From: Xanthomonas bonasiae
GTDB taxonomy: Bacteria; Pseudomonadota; Gammaproteobacteria; Xanthomonadales; Xanthomonadaceae
DNA: 64,000 bases
Reading direction: 5' to 3'
NCBI RefSeq assembly: GCF_017163705.1
Contig: NZ_JAFIWB010000001.1
Coordinates: 248,001 to 312,000 of the forward strand
Shown here piece by piece: positions 26,246 to 32,975 of this stretch. Position numbers and translations under genes: made by a program. Under the pieces are notes generated by a model, which saw only the letters and a program-made list of their open reading frames with translations, did no database searches and was not told the origin of the DNA. Position 1 is the stretch's first letter; every line of letters begins with the position of its first letter.

Positions 26246-27909
26246 CCATGCAATCGATCCGGGACATCATCCAGACCATCGGCCTGCACACCGCGGCCGA
26301 GAACATTCCGCTGATCACCAAGAAGGGCGGCGCGTACACCTGGCTGTTCGACCTGCGCCGGGTGTTCATGCAGCGCGAGGCGCTCGAGCAGATCGCCCAC
26401 GCGTTCTGGGAGCGCAACGCCAGCCGCGAACCGTTCCAGCTCGGCGGCCTGGAGACGGCGGCGATCCCGCTGCTCACCGCGTTGCTGCTGACCGCGCCGA
26501 AAGAGCGCGGCGCGGTCAACGGCTTCATCATCCGCAAGGACCGCAAGACCACAGGCCTGGGCAATGCGATCGAAGGCGAGGTGCTGGACCTGCCGATCGT
26601 GCTGGTCGACGACTCGCTCAACTCCGGCAACAGCGCCGAAAAGGCGCGCGCGGTCATCGCCATGGCCGGCCACCCGCTGGGCGAGGTGTTCGTGGTGGTC
26701 GATTTCCTGTCCAGGGCCGGCATGCAGTGGCGCAAGACCCACGGCATCGCCGTGCAATCGCTGTTCACCCTGAAGGACTTCGACCTTCCGCCGGACCACA
26801 GCCCGCCGCACCCCACGCAGGCCTACCGCGAGCTGTGGCGAACGGCGACACCGGGCGGCTTCGCCTATCACGTGGTACCGAAGTCCGCGCCGCTGCTGGT
26901 CGGCGACACCATCTTCCGCGGCTGCGACGCGTCGAAGATGCAGGCGTTCTCCGCCGAGACCGGCGGGCTGCTGTGGGAATACCAGGTGACCGGCGCGGCC
27001 TATACCAAGAAAGGCATCTGGTCGTGCCCCGCCCATCACGACGGGCGCCTGTACTTCGGCGCCTACAACGGCACCGTCTATTGCCTGGACGCGCAGAGCG
27101 GCGAGGAGATCTGGACGCATCCGGACGGCGACTGGATCGGCGCCTCGCCGCTGCTGCTGCCGCAGCACAACCTGCTGTATGTCGGCATCGAGTACGTCCG
27201 CCCCTGGGCGCAGGGCAGCCTGGCCGCCTACGACATGGGCACGGGCGAGAAGGTCTGGGAACATCAGGTCGAGAAGCTGCAGCACGGCTCGCCAGGCTAT
27301 TGGGAAGGCGGCGACCTGGTGATCTGGGGCAGCGCCGATCACGAGACGCTCGCGCTCGAGGCCAAGACCGGCCGCATCGTGTGGCGCTTCCCGACGCGGC
27401 GCTCGGTGAAATACGCGCCCGCCGTCGACGAACAGCGCCGGCTGACCGCCTTCGCCTCCTTCGACAAGTCGATCTACCTCCTCGACGTGGCCACCGGCGA
27501 GAAGCGCGGCGAATGGCAGACCGACGAGATCTGCTACACCACGCCGCTGTTCGCCGGCAACAAGCTGTTCTGCGGCTCCGGCGACCGGCATCTGTACGTC
27601 ATCGACGTGGACACCATGCAGCTGCTCAAGAAGATCAATCTGCGCGCGCGGGTGTATGCCTCGCCCAAGCGCGTGGGCAATCGCGTCATCGTCGGCAGCA
27701 ATGGCGGCCGCGTCGTGGAGATCGACATCGACACGCTGGAAACCAAGGGCGTGCTGCAACTGCCGGATGCGGTCACCAACGGCGTCGCGGTCTCGCCGGA
27801 CGGCCGGCGCATCTTCGTCTCCACCTACATGAACCATCTCTACGCGTTCGAGCGTTTGCGCGAGGCCGGGGAAGGCGCGGCCGGCCAGGCGCTTGCCGCG
27901 TCGTCGTAG
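26242..27909 (+). CDS. Orotate-phosphoribosyltransferase-like / PQQ beta-propeller fusion
   Basis: A 555-residue two-domain protein with no signal peptide. Residues about 1-185 form a phosphoribosyltransferase-like domain: GGAYTWLFDLRRVFM (loop for the base side), FIIRKDRKTTGLGNAIEG (98-112, like the OPRT RKxxKxxG loop) and the PRPP loop PIVLVDDSLNSGNS (118-131). From about 195 to the end runs a PQQ/quinoprotein-type beta-propeller with repeated 'G.LY.....G.VY.LDA..G...W' blades. The two domains rarely occur together. Location is cytoplasmic by sequence, although PQQ propellers are often periplasmic. Co-transcribed with the hydrolase (4-base overlap) and followed by toxin 1. Function unknown; a role in toxin maturation is inference. 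Confidence 0.85.
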   Translation: MTMQSIRDIIQTIGLHTAAENIPLITKKGGAYTWLFDLRRVFMQREALEQIAHAFWERNASREPFQLGGLETAAIPLLTALLLTAPKERGAVNGFIIRKDRKTTGLGNAIEGEVLDLPIVLVDDSLNSGNSAEKARAVIAMAGHPLGEVFVVVDFLSRAGMQWRKTHGIAVQSLFTLKDFDLPPDHSPPHPTQAYRELWRTATPGGFAYHVVPKSAPLLVGDTIFRGCDASKMQAFSAETGGLLWEYQVTGAAYTKKGIWSCPAHHDGRLYFGAYNGTVYCLDAQSGEEIWTHPDGDWIGASPLLLPQHNLLYVGIEYVRPWAQGSLAAYDMGTGEKVWEHQVEKLQHGSPGYWEGGDLVIWGSADHETLALEAKTGRIVWRFPTRRSVKYAPAVDEQRRLTAFASFDKSIYLLDVATGEKRGEWQTDEICYTTPLFAGNKLFCGSGDRHLYVIDVDTMQLLKKINLRARVYASPKRVGNRVIVGSNGGRVVEIDIDTLETKGVLQLPDAVTNGVAVSPDGRRIFVSTYMNHLYAFERLREAGEGAAGQALAASS

Positions 27910-28229
27910 CGCGGCGCGCGCGGCAGGATCGATCCGGACGCGCGGCCAGGAACGGCGTGCCACCGGATCAGCCGAAGCGAGGACGGTTTTCCCCGCAAAC
28001 ATGTCAAAGGATCAACATGAGAACGCTCGATATCATCGAAATCGACATGGTCGCCGGCGGCACGCGCGCTTCGATCGGCGCGCACCCGTTGTCCACCTCG
28101 ATCCATCACGCCAAAGCGCACAAGAAAGTGCACCACGCCAAGGCCAAGGCCCATCACCACCACGCGGCGATGCACAAGTCGGCCGCGATGCAGACGGTCG
28201 CCGAGTTCGACGCGCCGATCGAGGCCGAA
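27833..28229. repeat. Segmental duplication, copy 1 (propeller 3' end to toxin N-terminus)
   Basis: From ACCTACATGAACCAT near the end of the propeller gene through the intergenic region to codon 71 of toxin 1. Copy 2 is at 29468-29873. Long blocks are identical, for example GCGCGCGGCAGGATCGATCC and GGATCAGCCGAAGCGAGGAC upstream of both toxin starts. Confidence 0.9.
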
Positions 28230-28847
28230 GGCGGCGAAGGCGGCGAAGGTGGTGAGGGTGGTGAGGGTGGTGAGGGAGGTGAGGGAGGCGAAGGCGGTGA
28301 GGGTGGAGAGGGAGGCGAAGGCGGCGAAGGTGGCGAGGGTGGCGAAGGCGACGGCGGCGGCGGTTACGACGACGGCAACGATGCGGACGGCAACGGGCCG
28401 GCCGATACCAGCATAGGCAGCAGCCACCAGACCAGCGATGGCAGGACCGTTTCGATCACCTACCAGAACACGCAAGACGGTTCGAGCAGCGACAATCCGG
28501 TCACGTCCAAGATGGCCTCGGCGCTGAACTCGGTGCTCGACAGCGACACCGGCGTCGACAGCATCGACATCTCCGCGACGACCAACGGCAGCCACAACCC
28601 CAACTCTGCCCACTACACCGGTAACGCTGTCGATATCAACATCATCAACGACGTGCATGTCGGCACCAGCGGCACGGGCTTCGACAACGCGCAGGCGCTG
28701 GAGAACGCCGCGATGAACGATCCCAACGTCAGCTACGTGGAAGGTCCCGCCGGCAATTTCATCCGCTCCAGCCCCACCGCGGACTGGACCGCCGCCAGCC
28801 GAGAAAGCGGCGACACGACGCACGTGCATATCAGCGTCTTCAAGTAA
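28017..28847 (+). CDS. GG-leader modular toxin 1 with M15-like peptidase domain
   Basis: 276 residues. A double-glycine leader MRTLDIIEIDMVAGG is cut by the PCAT peptidase after Gly15. Residues 16-71 are His/Lys/Ala-rich (pattern HHAKAHKKVHHAKAKAHHHH). Residues 72-110 are 13 GGE repeats, then a Gly/Asp linker. The C-terminal domain (about 125-276) carries SAHYTGNAVDI with His199 and Asp206 and a late HVHIS with His271, matching the SxHxxGxAxD...HxH zinc site of M15/LAS-type peptidoglycan peptidases. Predicted role: exported cell-wall-cutting bacteriocin. The ribosome site is AAAGGATCAAC before ATG 28017. The domain call is from motif only. Confidence 0.8.
   Translation: MRTLDIIEIDMVAGGTRASIGAHPLSTSIHHAKAHKKVHHAKAKAHHHHAAMHKSAAMQTVAEFDAPIEAEGGEGGEGGEGGEGGEGGEGGEGGEGGEGGEGGEGGEGGEGDGGGGYDDGNDADGNGPADTSIGSSHQTSDGRTVSITYQNTQDGSSSDNPVTSKMASALNSVLDSDTGVDSIDISATTNGSHNPNSAHYTGNAVDINIINDVHVGTSGTGFDNAQALENAAMNDPNVSYVEGPAGNFIRSSPTADWTAASRESGDTTHVHISVFK
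28230..28346 (+). repeat. Thirteen 9-bp units encoding Gly-Gly-Glu
   Basis: In-frame GGNGGNGAR units (GGCGGCGAA, GGTGGTGAG and variants) encode residues 72-110 of toxin 1. Three adjacent units are identical, so unit number may change by slippage without frameshift. Confidence 0.95.
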
Positions 28848-28865
28848 TTCGAACCTCACTTCCCT

Positions 28866-28896
28866 CTTCCGGGCCGCAGCCACTGCGGCCCGGAAG
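28866..28896 (+). promoter_or_regulatory. Perfect hairpin between toxin 1 and its putative immunity gene
   Basis: Fourteen-base-pair stem CTTCCGGGCCGCAG / CTGCGGCCCGGAAG with a three-base loop, 18 bases after the toxin stop. There is no U-tract, so it is more likely an RNA-stability or partial-termination element than a simple terminator. Confidence 0.85.
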
Positions 28897-28920
28897 ACAC
28901 TCACCTATCGGAGATGCCCC

Positions 28921-29310
28921 ATGAAGCCCCTCTGGCTGCCGCGCATGTGCATGGCCTCGCTTCTCGTCTTCGCCGTGCAAGGCGCGTCGCAGGCGATGCA
29001 ACCGGCGCCCGGCAACAACGAAGCCGGACAAGCGCTGGCCTATGTCCTGAAGAACGATATCGTCCTGTCGAGGACGTTCGGCGCGTGCCCGAACCTGAAA
29101 TTCACCCGCAGCGCGGCAAAGGGGACGCACGCGTTCCTGATCGAGGGCAGCTGCGATATCAAGGACAATCCCGAGGAGGATGCGGACTGTCCCGCCTACC
29201 AGGTCCACGCCACCGGGACGATCGACACGCCGTCGCATTGGACCGTCCGCCAGTTGGAGTTGAAGCTGGTGTGTTCCAGCGAGGGAGCGGCGGCGCAAAG
29301 CCACATGTGA
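28921..29310 (+). CDS. Small exported protein, candidate immunity to toxin 1
   Basis: 129 residues with a signal peptide (MKPLWLPRMCMASLLVFAVQGASQA). The mature ~104-residue protein has four cysteines and the pattern ALAYVLKNDIVLSRTFGACPNLKF, IEGSCDIKDNPEEDADCPAYQVHATG. No known family was recognised. Its position directly behind toxin 1, its own ribosome site (CGGAGATGCCCC) and periplasmic targeting fit an immunity protein against a peptidoglycan-acting toxin, but this is inference from position. Confidence 0.7.
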   Translation: MKPLWLPRMCMASLLVFAVQGASQAMQPAPGNNEAGQALAYVLKNDIVLSRTFGACPNLKFTRSAAKGTHAFLIEGSCDIKDNPEEDADCPAYQVHATGTIDTPSHWTVRQLELKLVCSSEGAAAQSHM

Positions 29311-29467
29311 TCGTTCGGCACGCCGCTTGTCCGCTGCGGAAAGCGCGACTGCCGGAGTCCGCCATGGCACGTACCAGCCCTGCAGCTACCGGGTCGCGCC
29401 TGCCTGCGAGCGCAAGCGGCGCCTGGCGTTGTAAGGCCCTCCGGTTCCGGAACGCATCGGCATGCCG

Positions 29468-29555
29468 ACCTACATGACTCATTTTCCACGCGTTCGAGCG
29501 TTTGCGTACAGCCGGGAAAAGCACGGCCGGCCGCGCGCTCCTCGCGTCGCCGTAG
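29468..29555 (+). pseudogene. Decayed copy of the 3' end of the PRTase/propeller gene
   Basis: Copies the last ~25 codons of the gene ending at 27909: ACCTACATGACTCAT..., then GCGTTCGAGCGTTTGCG, then a degenerate tail ending in the same TAG. With a one-base insertion after CAT corrected, it reads HAFERLRTAGKSTAGRALLASP versus YAFERLREAGEGAAGQALAASS, shared at 13 of 22 positions. It shows that the toxin 2 cassette came from duplication of the propeller-end/toxin region. Confidence 0.85.
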
Positions 29556-29873
29556 CGCAGTGCGCGCGGCAGGATCGATCCGGGCGTGCGGCCATGCGCC
29601 GCGCGGACGGATCAGCCGAAGCGAGGACGGCTCCTTCCCCGCAACATGTCAAAGGATCTACATGAGAACGCTCGATATCATCGAAATCGATATGGTCGCC
29701 GGCGGCACCCGCACTTCGATCGGCGCACATCCGCTATCCAGCTCGATCCATCACGCCAAGGCGCACAAGAAGACGCATCACGCCAAGGCCAAGACCCATC
29801 ACCACCACGCGGCGATGCACAAGGCGGTGGGGATGCAGACCGTTGCCGAGTACGAGGCGCCGATCGAGGCCGA
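29468..29873. repeat. Segmental duplication, copy 2
   Basis: Matches 27833-28229: propeller-gene remnant, intergenic block and the first 71 codons of toxin 2. Similarity is highest over the leader and His-rich codons and fades at the acidic linker, marking where the exchangeable C-terminal part begins. Confidence 0.88.
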
Positions 29874-30453
29874 AGGCGGTGAAGGTGGCGAGGGCGGAGA
29901 AGGCGATGGCGGCGAGGGAGATGGCGGCGACGGCGACGGTGATGGTGACGGCGATGGCGACGGCGGCGATGGCAGCGACGGTGGCGAAGGCGACGGTGGC
30001 GCCGGCAGCAACGACAAGCCGGCCACGTCCGCAACGGCCAGCGGCACCACGGTGACCTATACCGCGGCGGACGGCTCCACCCAGGAAGTCACCGGTACCC
30101 ATCCGAACCGCGACAACAATCCGCTCGACATCCGTTCCGGCAGCTTCGCCGACAACCACGGTTCGCTCGGCGACGATCGCGGCTTCGCGATCTTCTCCAA
30201 TCCCCAGGCCGGACTCGACGCTGCGGTGGCCAACATGAACCGCATCAACGACAACAACAACGGCACCGCCACGCTCAGCCAGATCATCACCACATGGTCG
30301 CCGCCGAGCGAGAACCCGACCTCGGAAATGATCACCACGATCACCACCAATTCGGGCCTGAATCCGAACGACCAGTGGAGCTCGTTGAGCAGCGCCCAGC
30401 AAAACGCGTTCGTCACGGCCTACGGCCACCGCGAAGGCTGGCACGGCAACTAA
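29662..30453 (+). CDS. GG-leader modular toxin 2 with phage-lysis-like C-terminal domain
   Basis: 263 residues. The first 71 residues are nearly identical to toxin 1, including the leader MRTLDIIEIDMVAGG and His/Lys-rich segment. Then comes an acidic linker with mixed GGE and Gly-Asp repeats (GDGGDGDGDGDGDGDGG). The C-terminal domain (about 130-263) has RDNNPLDIRSGSF, RGFAIFSNPQAGLDAAVANM, TLSQIITTWSPPSENPTSEMI and WSSLSSAQQ, the pattern of the 'NNPGNIR' domain seen in phage virion and lysis proteins. A cell-wall role is likely but the chemistry is uncertain. The ribosome site is AAAGGATCTAC. Confidence 0.78.
   Translation: MRTLDIIEIDMVAGGTRTSIGAHPLSSSIHHAKAHKKTHHAKAKTHHHHAAMHKAVGMQTVAEYEAPIEAEGGEGGEGGEGDGGEGDGGDGDGDGDGDGDGGDGSDGGEGDGGAGSNDKPATSATASGTTVTYTAADGSTQEVTGTHPNRDNNPLDIRSGSFADNHGSLGDDRGFAIFSNPQAGLDAAVANMNRINDNNNGTATLSQIITTWSPPSENPTSEMITTITTNSGLNPNDQWSSLSSAQQNAFVTAYGHREGWHGN
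29874..30003 (+). repeat. Gly-Glu/Gly-Asp coding repeat of toxin 2
   Basis: In-frame GGNGGNGAR and GGNGAY units encode an acidic, glycine-rich linker. It is less regular than the toxin 1 array and shifts from Glu to Asp, which may bind divalent cations. Confidence 0.85.
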
Positions 30454-30465
30454 TTCACTCAGCAG

Positions 30466-30493
30466 TGAGGCCGGGATGCGCATCCCGGCCTCA
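30466..30493 (+). promoter_or_regulatory. Perfect palindrome between toxin 2 and its putative immunity gene
   Basis: Self-complementary TGAGGCCGGGATGC / GCATCCCGGCCTCA, 14 bp per arm, starting 12 bases after the toxin 2 stop. The sequence is unrelated to the hairpin after toxin 1 but has the same position, which suggests a shared function. Confidence 0.85.
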
Positions 30494-30521
30494 TTCACCA
30501 CGACACGCCACGGAGATCCCC

Positions 30522-31196
30522 ATGACACCCCGCTCCCTTTCGCTGTTCGGCCTGCTCGCCTTCGGCATGGCCATCGCGCAGGCCCACGCCGCCGGCAGCG
30601 ACGCCGCCGCCTGCACGCACGCGTTGCAGCAGGCCTTCGCCGCCTCCGCCAGCGCGGCCACCCTGCCCGCTGCGTGCACACGCATCGGCCCGGTCGCGCT
30701 GGGCATGCGCAAGCAACAGGTCCTGGCCGCGCTCGGCCAGCCGGACATCACCCGCGCCGATGCCGCGCACCCGCAGACGCTCAGCATCGTCTACCTGTAC
30801 CCACGCGAGCTCAACGCGCAACTGGCGCGCCATCCGCGTGCGGCCGGCACGCTCGCCTACAGCCAGTTGGCGGTGGGCTTCCGCGACGACCGGGTCACCA
30901 ACCTGATCGCCTTCGCCGATCCGAAGGTTCCCTTGCCCTTCGACCTGCTCGGCCAGCCGGCCGGCACCCACATCGACCGCCTGCTGCAGGCGATCGGCGG
31001 CCAACCGCAATGGAACGCCAGCCGCGACTACGTACAGTTCGCGGCCATGCCGCTGGGCGTGGACGTGGATCCGGACACCTCGGCCATCGTCGGCTTGAAC
31101 ATCGCCGCCAGCAAGGCGGACCTGGACAGCTTCGGCCTGCCCGGCCTGCAACTGCGCAAGGACGCGAACAGCGGGCTGGTCAACGGCGTCCACTGA
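30522..31196 (+). CDS. Exported protein, candidate immunity to toxin 2
   Basis: 224 residues with a signal peptide (MTPRSLSLFGLLAFGMAIAQAHA). The mature part has two cysteines near the start (AAACTHAL, PAACTRIG) and IGPVALGMRKQQVLAALGQPD, reminiscent of the BamE/SmpA-like fold in which 'GMTxxQVxxxLGxP' is typical; a second similar unit may follow (DLLGQPAGTHIDRLLQAIGGQP). Ribosome site CGGAGATCCCC as for the first candidate immunity gene. Role inferred from position behind toxin 2. Confidence 0.68.
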   Translation: MTPRSLSLFGLLAFGMAIAQAHAAGSDAAACTHALQQAFAASASAATLPAACTRIGPVALGMRKQQVLAALGQPDITRADAAHPQTLSIVYLYPRELNAQLARHPRAAGTLAYSQLAVGFRDDRVTNLIAFADPKVPLPFDLLGQPAGTHIDRLLQAIGGQPQWNASRDYVQFAAMPLGVDVDPDTSAIVGLNIAASKADLDSFGLPGLQLRKDANSGLVNGVH

Positions 31197-31419
31197 AGGT
31201 CGCCGTCGTCTCCTTGGCGCGGTGCCCGGCTTGCGCCGCAGCGCCGGTCGGCCGGCACGGGACCGGCCGCAGCGCGGGAGCTGCCCACGCGCCGTCGCCT
31301 ACGCGCCAGGCGCAGCGGCCGCGCGTGCGCCGCGAACGCTAGCGCCACGCCCACCGCGGCTGCACCCGATCGCACGCTTGGCAGCAGACAGGCGGATCGG
31401 CGCGATCGCCAGAAAGCAC

Positions 31420-31443
31420 AAGGCCCCGCGCGAGCAGGGCCTT
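31420..31443 (-). terminator. Likely dksA transcript-end hairpin
   Basis: AAGGCCC and GGGCCTT arms around a GC-rich loop, about 28 bases beyond the dksA stop on the minus strand, followed by a weak T-containing tract (GTGCTTTCTGG). The rest of 31197-31471 shows nothing recognisable. Confidence 0.5.
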
Positions 31444-31471
31444 GGGCGAACGCAGACGAAGGTTGAGCGAA

Positions 31472-32572
31472 TCAGTCGCCCTGCTGCTTCTGCAGGTGTT
31501 CCCAGCGCTCCTGCGCATCGATGGTGCGCTCGGCGGTCAGGCGCGCCTCCAGGCGCTCCAGGCCGATCTCTTCGCCGGTATCCACGCAGTAACCGTAGTC
31601 GCCGGCATCCAGTCGCTTGAGCGTGCTGTCGATCTTGCCGATCAGCTTGCGGTAGCGGTCGCGGGTGCGCAGTTCCAGCGAGTTCTCGGTCTCGCGGGTG
31701 GCGCGCTCGGCTTCGTCGCCGATGTCGCGGACTTCGTCGCGCAGGTTCTCGATGGTCTGCTTGGATTCCTCGACCAGGTCGGCACGCCAGTTGAGCAGGC
31801 GCTGGCGGAAGTACTCCTGCTGCAGCGTGCTCATGTACTCCTCGTCGCCGGCCGGCTTGTAGCCCTTGGGCAGGATCGGACGACCGGTCGCTTCGTCGGT
31901 CTTGTACTCGACCACCTTGTACTTGGCCGGCTTGGCGGGGGTATTGGACTTGGCGGTCACCGCGACGGCGACCTTGCCGGTCGGCTTGGCGATCGGCGCC
32001 TTGGGGGTGGATTCGGATTTGGTGGGGGTTTTCGCGGAGGATTTCGAAACGGACACGGGATTCTTATGTGGCGGGGCCGAGGGCGCAGCGGGCTTGGCGG
32101 CGACCGGCTGGGAAACCGGTGCTGCGGCGGGCGTGGCGGCCTTGGCCGGGACAGACTTGGCCGGCGCCGGCTTGGCAGCCGGCTTCGGTACGGATTTGGA
32201 CACCGCCGGGGCGACCGGGGCGGTGGCCTGCTTTGGCTTCACTGCGGGCGTGGCCTGCTTGGCTGCGGCTGCCGCCTGCTTGGCGACCGGCGCGGCGCTG
32301 GATTTGGCGGCGGCTTTCGCTGGCTTGGCAGCCGGCTTGGTCGGGGCCTTCTTGGCCGGCGCGGCGGCAACCGGCTTGGGCGCCGGCTTCTTCGCCACCG
32401 CCTTGGCTGGCTTGGCCGGGGCCTTCTTGGCCGGCGCGGGCTTGGCTGCCGGCTTGGCCACCGGTTTCTTCAGCGGCTTGGCAGCAGCGGACGCCGTCGC
32501 CTTCTTGGCAACGGGCTGGACGGGCTTCTTGGCGGCCTTGACGGCCTTCTTTGCAGGTTTTTTAGCAGCCAC
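31472..32572 (-). CDS. dksA: DksA-type RNA polymerase secondary-channel regulator with histone-like extension
   Basis: 366 residues, more than twice the E. coli length. Residues 1 to about 225 are a Lys/Ala/Pro-rich low-complexity region like histone H1 tails. The DksA core follows (about 235-366): [23 protein letters not shown], the coiled-coil tip [14 protein letters not shown] (the D-x-x-D-x-A tip reads D-x-x-E-x-A), and [19 protein letters not shown]. The zinc finger keeps one of four cysteines ([11 protein letters not shown] ... TIDAQ), so zinc-independent folding is expected. It works with ppGpp on rRNA and biosynthetic promoters. GTG start with AAGGAAGAGC upstream. Confidence 0.92.
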   Translation of the reverse strand: MAAKKPAKKAVKAAKKPVQPVAKKATASAAAKPLKKPVAKPAAKPAPAKKAPAKPAKAVAKKPAPKPVAAAPAKKAPTKPAAKPAKAAAKSSAAPVAKQAAAAAKQATPAVKPKQATAPVAPAVSKSVPKPAAKPAPAKSVPAKAATPAAAPVSQPVAAKPAAPSAPPHKNPVSVSKSSAKTPTKSESTPKAPIAKPTGKVAVAVTAKSNTPAKPAKYKVVEYKTDEATGRPILPKGYKPAGDEEYMSTLQQEYFRQRLLNWRADLVEESKQTIENLRDEVRDIGDEAERATRETENSLELRTRDRYRKLIGKIDSTLKRLDAGDYGYCVDTGEEIGLERLEARLTAERTIDAQERWEHLQKQQGD

Positions 32573-32720
32573 GAATCGCTCTTCCTTGGTTTCCCCGGGG
32601 CCCGGGAAAGCGGGCCTTTATAGCCTACCCTACCCCCAGCGGCAACCACACCGTCTACACGCCGGTGAACGGCAGGCCGGTGAGCGACGGCCCGTTGCGC
32701 AACTGGCATATCATGGCCGG

Positions 32721-32975
32721 GTGATCGCCCGCGCTCTCATCGCCTTGCTGCACCTGTACCAGCGCTTCATCAGCCCCCTGCTGGGCCCGCGCTGCCGCTT
32801 CGTGCCCAGTTGCTCGGCCTACGCGGTCACCGCCATCGCCCGCTACGGCGCGCTGCGCGGGGGCTGGATGGCCGCCCGCCGCGTCGGCCGCTGCCATCCC
32901 TTCCATCCCGGCGGGTTCGACCCGGTGCCCGATCCCGCGGCGCCGCCGGCCTGCCGCTGCCCAGGAAAACACTGA
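32721..32975 (+). CDS. yidD: Membrane protein insertion efficiency factor
   Basis: 84 residues from a GTG at 32721. The YidD signature is complete: [38 protein letters not shown] and a C-terminal [15 protein letters not shown]. An amphipathic N-terminal helix binds the inner membrane, where it assists YidC. It usually lies next to rnpA and yidC; here it is alone, touching the dihydroorotase gene (stop TGA directly followed by ATG). Confidence 0.93.
   Translation: MIARALIALLHLYQRFISPLLGPRCRFVPSCSAYAVTAIARYGALRGGWMAARRVGRCHPFHPGGFDPVPDPAAPPACRCPGKH

Noticed and set aside
28230-28346. Nine-base repeats as a CRISPR or regulatory repeat
   Set aside because: They are in frame and encode Gly-Gly-Glu within a real gene.
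29462-29665. 67-codon frame upstream of toxin 2
   Set aside because: It reads across the frameshifted remnant of the propeller gene; the similarity to the gene end is in other frames.
29662-30453. Toxin 2 domain as a sign of a prophage
   Set aside because: No integrase, capsid, tail or attachment site is nearby, and the N-terminus is shared with toxin 1.
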